Source: Lachnospiraceae bacterium (lineage in GTDB: Bacteria; Bacillota; Clostridia; Lachnospirales; Lachnospiraceae). Taken from it: a stretch of DNA of 34,404 bases. The notes beneath the pieces are model-generated. The model was not told where the DNA came from. It saw only the letters and a list, made by a program, of their open reading frames with translations, and ran no database searches. The stretch is from assembly GCA_017538995.1 (NCBI GenBank), contig JAFYHV010000107.1, positions 1 to 34,404 of the forward strand, given 5' to 3'. The translations under genes and the position numbers were made by a program. Shown one piece after another: positions 1 through 5,713 of this stretch (its first letter is position 1; each line of letters opens with the position of its first letter).

Positions 1-167
1 AAATTCAGCCAGTTCTTTGCTGGCCACATTGGGCTTCAAATCCGTTATTTCCAGCTTTTCGAGCAGTTCTGAGATCGTACCGATAAAGTGTCCCCGGTCA
101 AGAACCAGTTCCGGAACTTTGAAGATCCATTCCGGGATCCGGCTTCTCCAGATGCCTACACTGTCCA
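1..167 (-). CDS. Partial ORF fragment, possibly C-terminal part of a mobile-element primase/ATPase
   Basis: Read on the minus strand, an open frame runs from a stop codon at 238-240 to the window edge. Its upstream portion is rRNA leader and 16S sequence, so only about 1-167 is likely true protein-coding DNA. The readable protein contains IWRSRIPEW, then VLDRGHFIGTISELLEKL and DLKPNVASKEL. The pattern 'GTxxELLExLxxxxLKPNxxxxxL' recalls the C-terminal winged-helix segment of phage or plasmid replication primase/ATPase proteins; this is recalled similarity, not a search result. There is no ATG in the frame, only a TTG lying inside the 16S-derived sequence, so the true start must lie elsewhere. 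The fragment is cut at both ends: by the window edge and by the junction with 16S sequence near 168. Codon structure makes coding likely; the family is uncertain. Confidence 0.4.
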
Positions 168-200
168 GTTCATCCTGAGCCAGGATCAAACTCTCTATAA
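168..200 (-). rRNA. 5' end fragment of 16S rRNA
   Basis: The minus strand of 168-194 reads AGAGTTTGATCCTGGCTCAG followed by GATGAAC, the near-universal 5' end of bacterial 16S rRNA (the region used for primer 27F). The consensus would continue GCTGGCGGCG, but here it continues TGGACAGTG, so the match stops at 168. A strong rRNA promoter and leader lie at the correct place and orientation upstream (205-411), so this is the start of a genuine rrn operon whose body is missing from the window. The mature 5' end should lie around 200-205; the exact base is not determined. Confidence 0.85.
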
Positions 201-204
201 AAAT

Positions 205-382
205 ATGTTTGAATTTAATCCGTCCCGAATAAACTGCTTAGCTTATTCTTAACGTTTACTTTAGGTTTTCTTTCTCTGAAATTACTCTCCATCTTTAAGA
301 TGGTTTTTAGAATTTTCAGGGTTGCATTGCTGTTTATTTGTCAAGGTTCTTTGACTGCCCGTTTTTTTGGCAGTGCTTGATT
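205..382 (-). promoter_or_regulatory. rRNA operon leader (non-coding)
   Basis: This stretch between the rRNA promoter and the 16S start holds no credible ORF. Visible structure on the minus strand: a hairpin near the expected transcription start (ACTGCC/GGCAGT, 354-377), a second TTGACA (339-344) without a good -10 at 17 bp spacing, within CTTGACAAATAAACAG, which may be a boxA-like antitermination region, and a perfect small palindrome CCATCTTTAAGATGG (around 290-305). The leader role follows from position; the individual elements are inference. The wider gap 205-483 contains nothing else recognisable besides the promoter. Confidence 0.6.
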
Positions 383-411
383 AGTTTAACACTTGATACA
401 TTGAATGTCAA
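383..411 (-). promoter_or_regulatory. rRNA operon promoter
   Basis: Minus strand: TTGACA (406-411), 17-bp spacer, TAAACT (383-388), preceded by an A/T tract at about 412-424 that could act as an UP element. It points at the 16S start about 180 bp downstream. It has the same -35, spacing and -10 as the tRNA promoter at 762-790, which supports a stable-RNA promoter. Confidence 0.85.
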
Positions 412-483
412 TAATTTTTTTTAAAATTTTCAGTTACTTTTTACCAAAAATATTTACATTCACATAAGTGACTAAACTGCATT

Positions 484-509
484 AAAAAAGTTCCTTGTTT
501 GGGAACTTT
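484..509 (-). terminator. Rho-independent terminator of the tRNA-Ser pair
   Basis: Minus strand directly after tRNA-Ser(GGA): stem AAAGTTCC/GGAACTTT (502-509 with 487-494), 7-nt loop, then a run of T (484-489). It separates the tRNA transcript from the rRNA promoter. Confidence 0.85.
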
Positions 510-515
510 CTTTCG

Positions 516-604
516 CGGAGAAGGAGGGATTTGAACCCTCGCGCCGCTATTAACGACCTGCACCCTTTCCAGGGGTGTCCCTTCAGCCTCTTGGGTACTT
601 CTCC
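516..604 (-). tRNA. tRNA-Ser (anticodon GGA)
   Basis: An 89-nt class II tRNA. The acceptor stem GGAGAAG pairs with CTTCTCC, the T arm contains GGTTCAAATCC, and a long variable arm typical of serine lies before it. The anticodon loop is CTGGAAA within stem ACCCC/GGGGT-like pairing, giving anticodon GGA (UCC/UCU codons). CCA is not encoded: after the discriminator G the sequence is CGAA. The 3' end therefore needs RNase Z cleavage and CCA addition; rnz lies at 2527-3438. It is about 42 bp downstream of tRNA-Ser(UGA), ahead of a terminator. Confidence 0.95.
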
Positions 605-646
605 AGATAGCTAAATCAATACAATACTTATGAATAAATTAAAAAG

Positions 647-732
647 CGGAGAGGATGGGATTCGAACCCATGCGCCCTTTCGGACAAACGGTTTTCAAGA
701 CCGCCTCGTTATGACCACTTCGATACCTCTCC
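647..732 (-). tRNA. tRNA-Ser (anticodon UGA)
   Basis: An 86-nt class II tRNA: acceptor GGAGAGG/CCTCTCC, anticodon loop CTTGAAA giving UGA (UCA and probably other UCN codons), long variable arm, and T arm GGGTTCGAATCCC. CCA is not encoded (CTTTTT follows the discriminator). It is first in a two-tRNA transcript from the promoter at 762-790. Although it lies just downstream of a t6A-synthesis operon, it is not a t6A substrate, since it does not read an ANN codon. Confidence 0.95.
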
Positions 733-761
733 GAATAGCGTTAATTTCAAACGCAAGTGTT

Positions 762-790
762 AGTTTATCAAATTTGAACTTTTGTGTCAA
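762..790 (-). promoter_or_regulatory. tRNA-Ser promoter
   Basis: Minus strand: TTGACA (785-790), 17-bp spacer, TAAACT (762-767). It starts about 17 bp after the ispD stop and about 30 bp before tRNA-Ser(UGA). No terminator is visible between ispD and this promoter, so some read-through from the ispD operon is possible. Confidence 0.85.
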
Positions 791-806
791 TAAAAACTGT
801 ATAAGA

Positions 807-1481
807 TTATTGTAAATCTTTCGGAACGGTTATTTTAATATTTGAATAATCGCCCTCAATCAGTTTTACTTTTGTGTCAGAATACATTTCAACGACCTGA
901 GCATCGTCGGTAACCTGCACCTTTACTTCCTTTTCAAGATCCTTAATCAGTGCAGAATACGAATCAAGTGCCAGCTTATATTCGAATGTCTGAGGAGTCT
1001 GCATAAAATATACGCTCTTCCTCTCGGGTGTTGAAATCACAAAACCGTCATCGTCCGCAATCTTAACCGTGTCGGTTGCTTTTACGGATGTAACAACAGC
1101 TTTGTACTTAACTACTTCATCTGTATTTCTTTTTATGATTTCTTCTGTTACATAAGGTCTTGCTCCGTCATGGATTAAAACATAATCCGCATCTTCACAA
1201 GCTAGCAGACCGTTGTATACAGAGTTGTATCTTTCTGCTCCGCCCTTAACTATTGCTTTTACTTTTTTAAGAGCATACTTTTCCACAAACTCATTTTTAA
1301 TGTATTCTTCGTCTCCGCTTCCGCAGACAATTACAATCCCGTCAACATCGGAATTCTCAAAAGCCAAAAGAGAATGTGCAAGCACCGGCTTGTCTTTTAG
1401 CATAAGGTATTGTTTTGGAATATCGCTGTTCATTCTGCTGCCGACGCCAGCAGAAAGAACTATGGCATAAAACTTACTCAT
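807..1481 (-). CDS. ispD: 2-C-methyl-D-erythritol 4-phosphate cytidylyltransferase
   Basis: Transfers CMP from CTP to methylerythritol phosphate, the third step of the non-mevalonate isoprenoid pathway in the cytoplasm. The 224-residue protein has the family length. It shows the N-terminal nucleotide-binding signature AIVLSAGVGSRM, then PKQY, the central HDGARP and the C-terminal TDDAQVVE, all diagnostic of IspD. A longer frame could start 36 bp upstream, but ATG at 1479-1481 has GGGGAGAG at proper spacing and begins right after the tsaD stop, so it is preferred. It is last in the operon that starts at the 5632 promoter. Its pathway link to the tRNA genes is not obvious; co-location is probably housekeeping clustering. 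Confidence 0.96.
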   Translation of the reverse strand: MSKFYAIVLSAGVGSRMNSDIPKQYLMLKDKPVLAHSLLAFENSDVDGIVIVCGSGDEEYIKNEFVEKYALKKVKAIVKGGAERYNSVYNGLLACEDADYVLIHDGARPYVTEEIIKRNTDEVVKYKAVVTSVKATDTVKIADDDGFVISTPERKSVYFMQTPQTFEYKLALDSYSALIKDLEKEVKVQVTDDAQVVEMYSDTKVKLIEGDYSNIKITVPKDLQ

Positions 1482-1482
1482 A

Positions 1483-2502
1483 CTATCTCTCCCCGAGTTT
1501 GAGGTTAGGTACTGCATTCAAATCAAGACCGTTTCTTAAACCGCTCTCATATTCAAAGAAAGCAGCCGAACCGATCATAGCAGCATTGTCCGTACAAAGA
1601 ATGGGTGGAGGAAGGAAGAATTCAATGCCTCTTTCCGCACACGCTTTTTCAAATGCTTCTCTGAGTCCGCTGTTTGAAGCTACTCCGCCCGCTATCGCAA
1701 ATTTTTTAAAGCCGTACTGATTTAAAGCTTCCATGGAATGACCTACCAGTACATCGATGACAGCCTGCTGGAATGATGAAGCCACGTCTTCGGTAACTAT
1801 CGTTTCATTATTCATGGACGCTGTATTTAAATAATTTAAAACCGCAGATTTTAATCCCGAGAAAGAAAAGTCATATTCGCTGCCGCCGACCTTTGCTCTC
1901 GGAAACTTAATCGCTTCGGGATTACCGGATTTGGAAACCTTGTCGATTTTAGGTCCGCCGGGATAACCTAAGCCTATTGCTCTCGCCACTTTGTCAAAAG
2001 CCTCGCCCGCAGCATCGTCTTCCGTCTTGCCAAGGATTTCGTATTTGCCGTAGTCTGCTACTTTTACGAGGTGTGTATGACCTCCGGAAACTATTAAGCA
2101 CATAAAAGGAGGCTCAAGCTCCTTGTTCGCAATATAATTCGCACAGATATGTCCTTCGATATGATGCACGCCTATAATAGGAAGATTTGCGCCGTATGCT
2201 AATGCCTTTGCAAATGACACGCCTACAAGAAGCGGTCCTACAAGTCCGGGCCCGTATGTAACCGCAACCGCATCCATATCTTTTAATTCCATACCTGAAT
2301 CAGCGATGGCCTTTTCAACCACCTGATTGATTTTGTCGATATGCTTTCTGGATGCAATCTCCGGAACGACTCCGCCGTAAAGCGTATGAAGATCTATCTG
2401 CGAATAAATAACATTTGAAAGAACTTCTCTTCCGTTTCTTACGACTGCTGCCGCCGTTTCATCACACGATGATTCAATTGCCAAAATATTTATGTCTGCC
2501 AT
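1483..2502 (-). CDS. tsaD: tRNA N6-adenosine threonylcarbamoyltransferase TsaD
   Basis: Catalytic subunit that moves the threonylcarbamoyl group from TC-AMP to A37 of tRNAs reading ANN codons, working with TsaB and TsaE. The 339-residue protein has the ASKHA-fold family length. It shows the N-terminal [10 protein letters not shown], the metal-binding HHIEGH with H114 and H118, the SGGHTHL motif near residue 139, and a C-terminal GGVASN/CTDNAAM pair. tsaE and tsaB lie upstream in the same operon, so three of the four t6A genes are together; tsaC/sua5 is not in this window. It ends 1 nt before the ispD start, implying translational coupling. Confidence 0.97.
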   Translation of the reverse strand: MADINILAIESSCDETAAAVVRNGREVLSNVIYSQIDLHTLYGGVVPEIASRKHIDKINQVVEKAIADSGMELKDMDAVAVTYGPGLVGPLLVGVSFAKALAYGANLPIIGVHHIEGHICANYIANKELEPPFMCLIVSGGHTHLVKVADYGKYEILGKTEDDAAGEAFDKVARAIGLGYPGGPKIDKVSKSGNPEAIKFPRAKVGGSEYDFSFSGLKSAVLNYLNTASMNNETIVTEDVASSFQQAVIDVLVGHSMEALNQYGFKKFAIAGGVASNSGLREAFEKACAERGIEFFLPPPILCTDNAAMIGSAAFFEYESGLRNGLDLNAVPNLKLGER

Positions 2503-2526
2503 TTAAGGAATTTTCCTTTTCTTTAT

Positions 2527-3438
2527 TTATGCTTCGTCATATCTTAAATCCGCACTCATTCCGTCCTTGGCCGCAATGCTTGCAGGGAAAATACTTCTTG
2601 CGTTATCAATGTATTCCTTAGGTTTAAAAAGTGACGGGCTGTAATGTGTAAGCCACATTTCCTGAACATTCGCTTCTTTCGCCATGGTGGCAGCTTCCGC
2701 AAATGTCATATGCTTATGCTCTTTTGCTTTCTCAAGCATTTCCGTATCGCCGTACATTCCTTCGCAGATAAAAAGATCAGAATCTTTTGCGAAAAGAGGA
2801 ATGTTCTTACAGGGTCTTGTATCTGTGGTATATGTGACCTTGATTCCTTTTCTCGGAGGTCCCATTACCATTTCAGGTGTGTATTCGCCTGTTTCATCTT
2901 TTATGGTCTCGCCCTTCTGAAGCTTCGACCAGTAGTTAAGCGGTATGTTCAATGCCTTTGCCTTATCCGAACAAAAACGTCCCGCACGGTCAATGGAAAT
3001 ACTGTATCCGTAACAGGTCACATTGTGATTGACCTTAAAAGCATCAATATGAAAATCTTTAAAATCGATTCTCTGCGAATCGCCTTCTATTTCAATGTAA
3101 TTGATTTCAAAAGGAAGCTGGGGCGCAATTATCAAAAGTGACTCAACAACTTTTTTAAGGCCTTTCGGTCCGACCAAAGTTACAGGCTCCGTTCTTTCCG
3201 AATTGCCCAGCGTTAAAAACATTCCGGGAAGACCCGAAATATGGTCAGCATGATAATGCGTAAAAAGAATCAGGTCGATAGGCTTCGGGCTCCAGCCCTT
3301 TTCCTTTAAAGCAACCTGCGTTCCTTCTCCGCAGTCAATAAGTACGTTTATTCCGTTGTATCTTACCATCAGAGATGTTAACCATCTGTGAGGAAGCGGC
3401 ATCATTCCGCCGGTTCCGAGTAAACACACTTCAAACAT
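2527..3438 (-). CDS. rnz: Ribonuclease Z (tRNA 3' processing endonuclease)
   Basis: A metallo-beta-lactamase-fold endonuclease that cuts the 3' trailer of tRNA precursors lacking encoded CCA. From ATG at 3436-3438 the protein has 303 residues, the normal short RNase Z length. The zinc motif HYHADH gives H61, H63, D65 and H66. Further expected ligands are seen in VNHNVTCYG, TYTTDTRP and the C-terminal LTHYS. A longer frame upstream would overlap rimI; the chosen ATG follows AGAGG and lies 1 nt after the rimI stop. Both tRNA genes of this window lack CCA and would be substrates, which fits the genomic context. Confidence 0.94.
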   Translation of the reverse strand: MFEVCLLGTGGMMPLPHRWLTSLMVRYNGINVLIDCGEGTQVALKEKGWSPKPIDLILFTHYHADHISGLPGMFLTLGNSERTEPVTLVGPKGLKKVVESLLIIAPQLPFEINYIEIEGDSQRIDFKDFHIDAFKVNHNVTCYGYSISIDRAGRFCSDKAKALNIPLNYWSKLQKGETIKDETGEYTPEMVMGPPRKGIKVTYTTDTRPCKNIPLFAKDSDLFICEGMYGDTEMLEKAKEHKHMTFAEAATMAKEANVQEMWLTHYSPSLFKPKEYIDNARSIFPASIAAKDGMSADLRYDEA

Positions 3439-3439
3439 T

Positions 3440-3892
3440 TTATACCTCTTTTTCGCGTAACCAGTAAATCGCCGCACCTTCTGCGGGATTAGAGTAAAAG
3501 TTTGGTCTTATTCCTTCGAATACAAAACCTTTTTTCTCATACAGTTTCCTGGCTGCGTGATTATTCTCCCTTACTTCCAGAGTAAAATCCTTTACTCCTC
3601 TTTTCTTTCCTTCTTCAAAAAGAGCTTCTAAAAGATTCGAGGCCAAGCCTTTTCTTCTGTACTCTTCTTTGACCGATACGTTCATGATATCGGCGGTATC
3701 GATGCTTATAATCATTCCTGCCGCTGCAACTACCATATCGTTTTCATCATCGCGAACAGCTAAATAAAAAGCATCGGGATTATTTATTTCTTCTTTTAGA
3801 GACTTAAGACTCCATCCGTCGGAAAAGTTTTCTTTTTCAAGTTCAGCTATTCCTTCGACATTGGTCTCATTCATTTTTTCCGTAACAAACAT
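3440..3892 (-). CDS. rimI: Ribosomal protein S18 alanine N-acetyltransferase RimI
   Basis: A GNAT-fold acetyltransferase, predicted to acetylate the N-terminus of ribosomal protein S18 using acetyl-CoA. It is 150 residues, the normal length. The acetyl-CoA pyrophosphate loop is seen as EYRRKGLASNLL (R-x-x-G-x-A), followed by TLEVRENNHAARKLYEKKGF, the RimI signature. RimI commonly sits between tsaB and tsaD, exactly as here. The first ATG fits the usual N-terminal strand; an alternative ATG six codons later is possible because no strong ribosome binding site distinguishes them. It starts 3 nt after the tsaB stop. Confidence 0.93.
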   Translation of the reverse strand: MFVTEKMNETNVEGIAELEKENFSDGWSLKSLKEEINNPDAFYLAVRDDENDMVVAAAGMIISIDTADIMNVSVKEEYRRKGLASNLLEALFEEGKKRGVKDFTLEVRENNHAARKLYEKKGFVFEGIRPNFYSNPAEGAAIYWLREKEV

Positions 3893-3895
3893 ATT

Positions 3896-4609
3896 TTAAT
3901 TTGCGCCCTGCATGGCTTCTCTCTCACGTTCAGCCTGCGGTTTTCTTAAATAAACAGGAGAAATGTCTGCCGCTTTCTTGGCAAGACCTTCCTTCGCATA
4001 AATATTTGCAAGCACCGCAACGTTGGCTGCGTTCTGATAAGCGTTTGCAGCATTGGGGAATGCATAGGGAACCTTAAGGCTTTCTTCAATCATTTCTTTG
4101 TATACGGGAACGCCGTCACCCGTAAAGAAAACCTTTTTGCCCATGGCGTTTAATTCTTTTATGAGTTCTGACAAATCGCAGTTAACGGGTTCGATAACCT
4201 TTACGGGCTTTGATGAGTTTTCTTCAAATGTATAGCCTGCGGCATAAACCTGCGATCTTCTTGCATCCATAATAGGAACGATGATTCCGTCCGCGCCGGC
4301 CCAGTTTAATGCCAGTGCCTCAAGTGTAGACACGTCAACGATTTCCTTGTTGATGCTTAAGCCTAATCCTTTTATGGTCGCAACGCCGATTCTAAGGCCC
4401 GTAAAAGAGCCGGGGCCGTTGGCGCACGCAAGATAATCAATATCGTTTAAATCAATCTCCAGAGTTTTTACCATTTCATCAAGCATCGGTAAAAGAGTCT
4501 GCGAATGAGTCTTCTGATAGTTGATATTTATTAATCCTTTTATCTTTTCATCTTCGAGATATGCAACCGAAGCTACAAGTCCGGATGAATCAAGTGCAAG
4601 TATTTTCAA
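3896..4609 (-). CDS. tsaB: tRNA threonylcarbamoyladenosine biosynthesis protein TsaB
   Basis: A non-catalytic ASKHA-fold partner of TsaD required for t6A37 formation. The protein of 237 residues begins KILALDSSG and carries LACANGPGSFTGLRIG, the hallmark of TsaB; it lacks the TsaD metal motif. The start codon is TTG (4607-4609), overlapping the tsaE stop TGA in a TTGA arrangement, with GAAGG nine bases upstream. The use of TTG with a 4-nt overlap suggests expression by coupling to tsaE. The order tsaE-tsaB-rimI-rnz-tsaD fits a protein-complex operon with two inserted genes. Confidence 0.95.
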   Translation of the reverse strand: MKILALDSSGLVASVAYLEDEKIKGLININYQKTHSQTLLPMLDEMVKTLEIDLNDIDYLACANGPGSFTGLRIGVATIKGLGLSINKEIVDVSTLEALALNWAGADGIIVPIMDARRSQVYAAGYTFEENSSKPVKVIEPVNCDLSELIKELNAMGKKVFFTGDGVPVYKEMIEESLKVPYAFPNAANAYQNAANVAVLANIYAKEGLAKKAADISPVYLRKPQAEREREAMQGAN

Positions 4610-5073
4610 TTCAGATAACCTTCTTTTGTAGTTTTTGTAATCGTAATCTTTCTGTAGTCATTGCCTTTGGACAAGTCTTTCGCAATGTTAACAACATATG
4701 TTCCCTTGGGAATAATCTCTTCAATAATTCCTGCCCATTCGATAATCGTGATGCCTTCGGAATAAACACAGTCGTCAAATCCGACCTCTTCCATTTCCTC
4801 CACATCTCCGATTCTGTAAACATCGAAATGATGAAGGGGCATTTTTCCGCCGTAGTAGGATTCAAGAATCGTAAAAGTAGGACTTGTGACATTCTCCGTA
4901 ATGCCGAGCCCTTTGGCAATTCCTTTGGTAAAAACCGTTTTTCCGACACCGAGATCTCCGATTAAAGCAATAACCGTTCCGGGCTTTGCGTTATTTGCAA
5001 ACTCCACGCCAAGCTTTAAGGTTTCGTCCGCCGAATTAACTTCGAATACGCCTTCTGCGTTAAATGTTTCCAT
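4606..5073 (-). CDS. tsaE: tRNA threonylcarbamoyladenosine biosynthesis ATPase TsaE
   Basis: A small P-loop ATPase that drives cycling of the TsaB-TsaD complex during t6A synthesis. The 155-residue protein has Walker A GDLGVGKT (residues 39-46), then FTKGIAKGLG, SPTFTILESY and HHFDVYRI, the normal TsaE set. A TTG one codon upstream is possible, but ATG at 5071-5073 is chosen because it overlaps the stop of the upstream gene (TGATG) and is preceded by a GGGGG tract. It is the first of the t6A genes; its 3' end overlaps tsaB by 4 nt. Confidence 0.96.
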   Translation of the reverse strand: METFNAEGVFEVNSADETLKLGVEFANNAKPGTVIALIGDLGVGKTVFTKGIAKGLGITENVTSPTFTILESYYGGKMPLHHFDVYRIGDVEEMEEVGFDDCVYSEGITIIEWAGIIEEIIPKGTYVVNIAKDLSKGNDYRKITITKTTKEGYLN

Positions 5074-5561
5074 CAAAGACCCCCGAATTTAATCTTAACT
5101 TTTGCGGGATCCATATGAGTGTTTATCATCATAAGAACGTCTCCGGTTTTATCACCCATGTCTCTTTTAGGGAATATAAAAGCGGAGTTTCTGCCCGTGT
5201 ATACAAAATAACTCTGTCTGGTATTGCATGCTTTCACGCAGTCGCTCCAGGGAATAGTCTGTTCCTCGCCCTGTGCAAAAACCGTGATTCCTTCATCGTT
5301 TAAAAGATAAGAAACCGGCTCTTTGAAAAAATCAATCATCTTCACCTTCATAAAAGAAGATCTTAAAAGACTTATCGGAAGGTAAAAGATTAAAAGAAGT
5401 GCTGCCGCAAGATAATACCATTTTAACTGCTGCAAAAATAAAAACATAAATACAACACCCAGAGCCGTCGCGATAATCGATACCGGCTTTTTGTACGAAT
5501 GCTGCAGATTGAAGTCATATAATTTTGAAGTTGTCATCTGTACGTCGAATCTGACTTCCAT
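5073..5561 (-). CDS. YcxB-like membrane protein
   Basis: A 162-residue protein with two hydrophobic segments (about residues 28-46 and 51-67) and a C-terminal soluble part (IPWSDCVKACNTRQSYFVYTG, then FIFPKR) resembling the YcxB-like domain (PF14317), as judged from memory of the family. Function is unknown; the soluble part may be PH-like and lie in the cytoplasm. ATG at 5559-5561 is preferred over a longer frame because GGAAAGGAAA precedes it. It is the first gene after the 5604-5632 promoter and overlaps tsaE, so it is part of the t6A operon transcript, though no functional link is known. Confidence 0.75.
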   Translation of the reverse strand: MEVRFDVQMTTSKLYDFNLQHSYKKPVSIIATALGVVFMFLFLQQLKWYYLAAALLLIFYLPISLLRSSFMKVKMIDFFKEPVSYLLNDEGITVFAQGEEQTIPWSDCVKACNTRQSYFVYTGRNSAFIFPKRDMGDKTGDVLMMINTHMDPAKVKIKFGGL

Positions 5562-5603
5562 TTGATTTCCTTTCCGTGAAATCCACATAAAAATACAATT
5601 TAC

Positions 5604-5632
5604 AGTATAATTTCAATCCGGTTATTTTTCAA
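5604..5632 (-). promoter_or_regulatory. Promoter of the ycxB-tsaE-tsaB-rimI-rnz-tsaD-ispD operon
   Basis: Minus strand: TTGAAA (5627-5632), 17-bp spacer, TATACT (5604-5609), about 43 bp before the first start codon. No other promoter or terminator of comparable quality is visible between here and 807, so all seven genes are probably transcribed from it. Confidence 0.75.
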
Positions 5633-5644
5633 GTCTGCCAAAAG

Positions 5645-5699
5645 AGCCAAATGGGGACGGTTCTGTTTTGGCTTTTTTTACCATTTTAGAACCGTCCCC
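5645..5699. repeat. GGGGACGGTTCT palindrome, REP-like element
   Basis: A perfect 12-bp inverted repeat, GGGGACGGTTCT (5653-5664) and AGAACCGTCCCC (5688-5699), separated by 23 bp. A second stem, AGCCAAA (5645-5651) with TTTGGCT (5667-5673), is followed by seven T on the plus strand. The two stems compete because they share bases. It sits between the typA stop and the operon promoter, so it may terminate typA. Similar GGGGACGGTTCT hairpins recur in many Firmicutes genomes as I recall; multi-copy status cannot be shown here, as this is the only copy seen. Confidence 0.7.
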
Positions 5700-5713
5700 G
5701 AATGGTCGTTTTA

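Noticed and set aside
630-815. Plus-strand reading frame of 61 codons across the tRNA region
   Set aside because: It is antisense to tRNA-Ser(UGA) and its promoter; the typical 'GEDGIRTHAPF' type translation of a tRNA gene is a known artefact.
2644-3141. Long plus-strand frame of 165 codons opposite rnz
   Set aside because: It lies wholly antisense to a confident RNase Z gene, has no ribosome binding site and a cysteine/phenylalanine-rich composition typical of an antisense shadow.
4611-4949. Alternative minus-strand frame inside tsaE
   Set aside because: It is in another frame of tsaE, with arginine/leucine-rich low-information sequence and no ribosome binding site.
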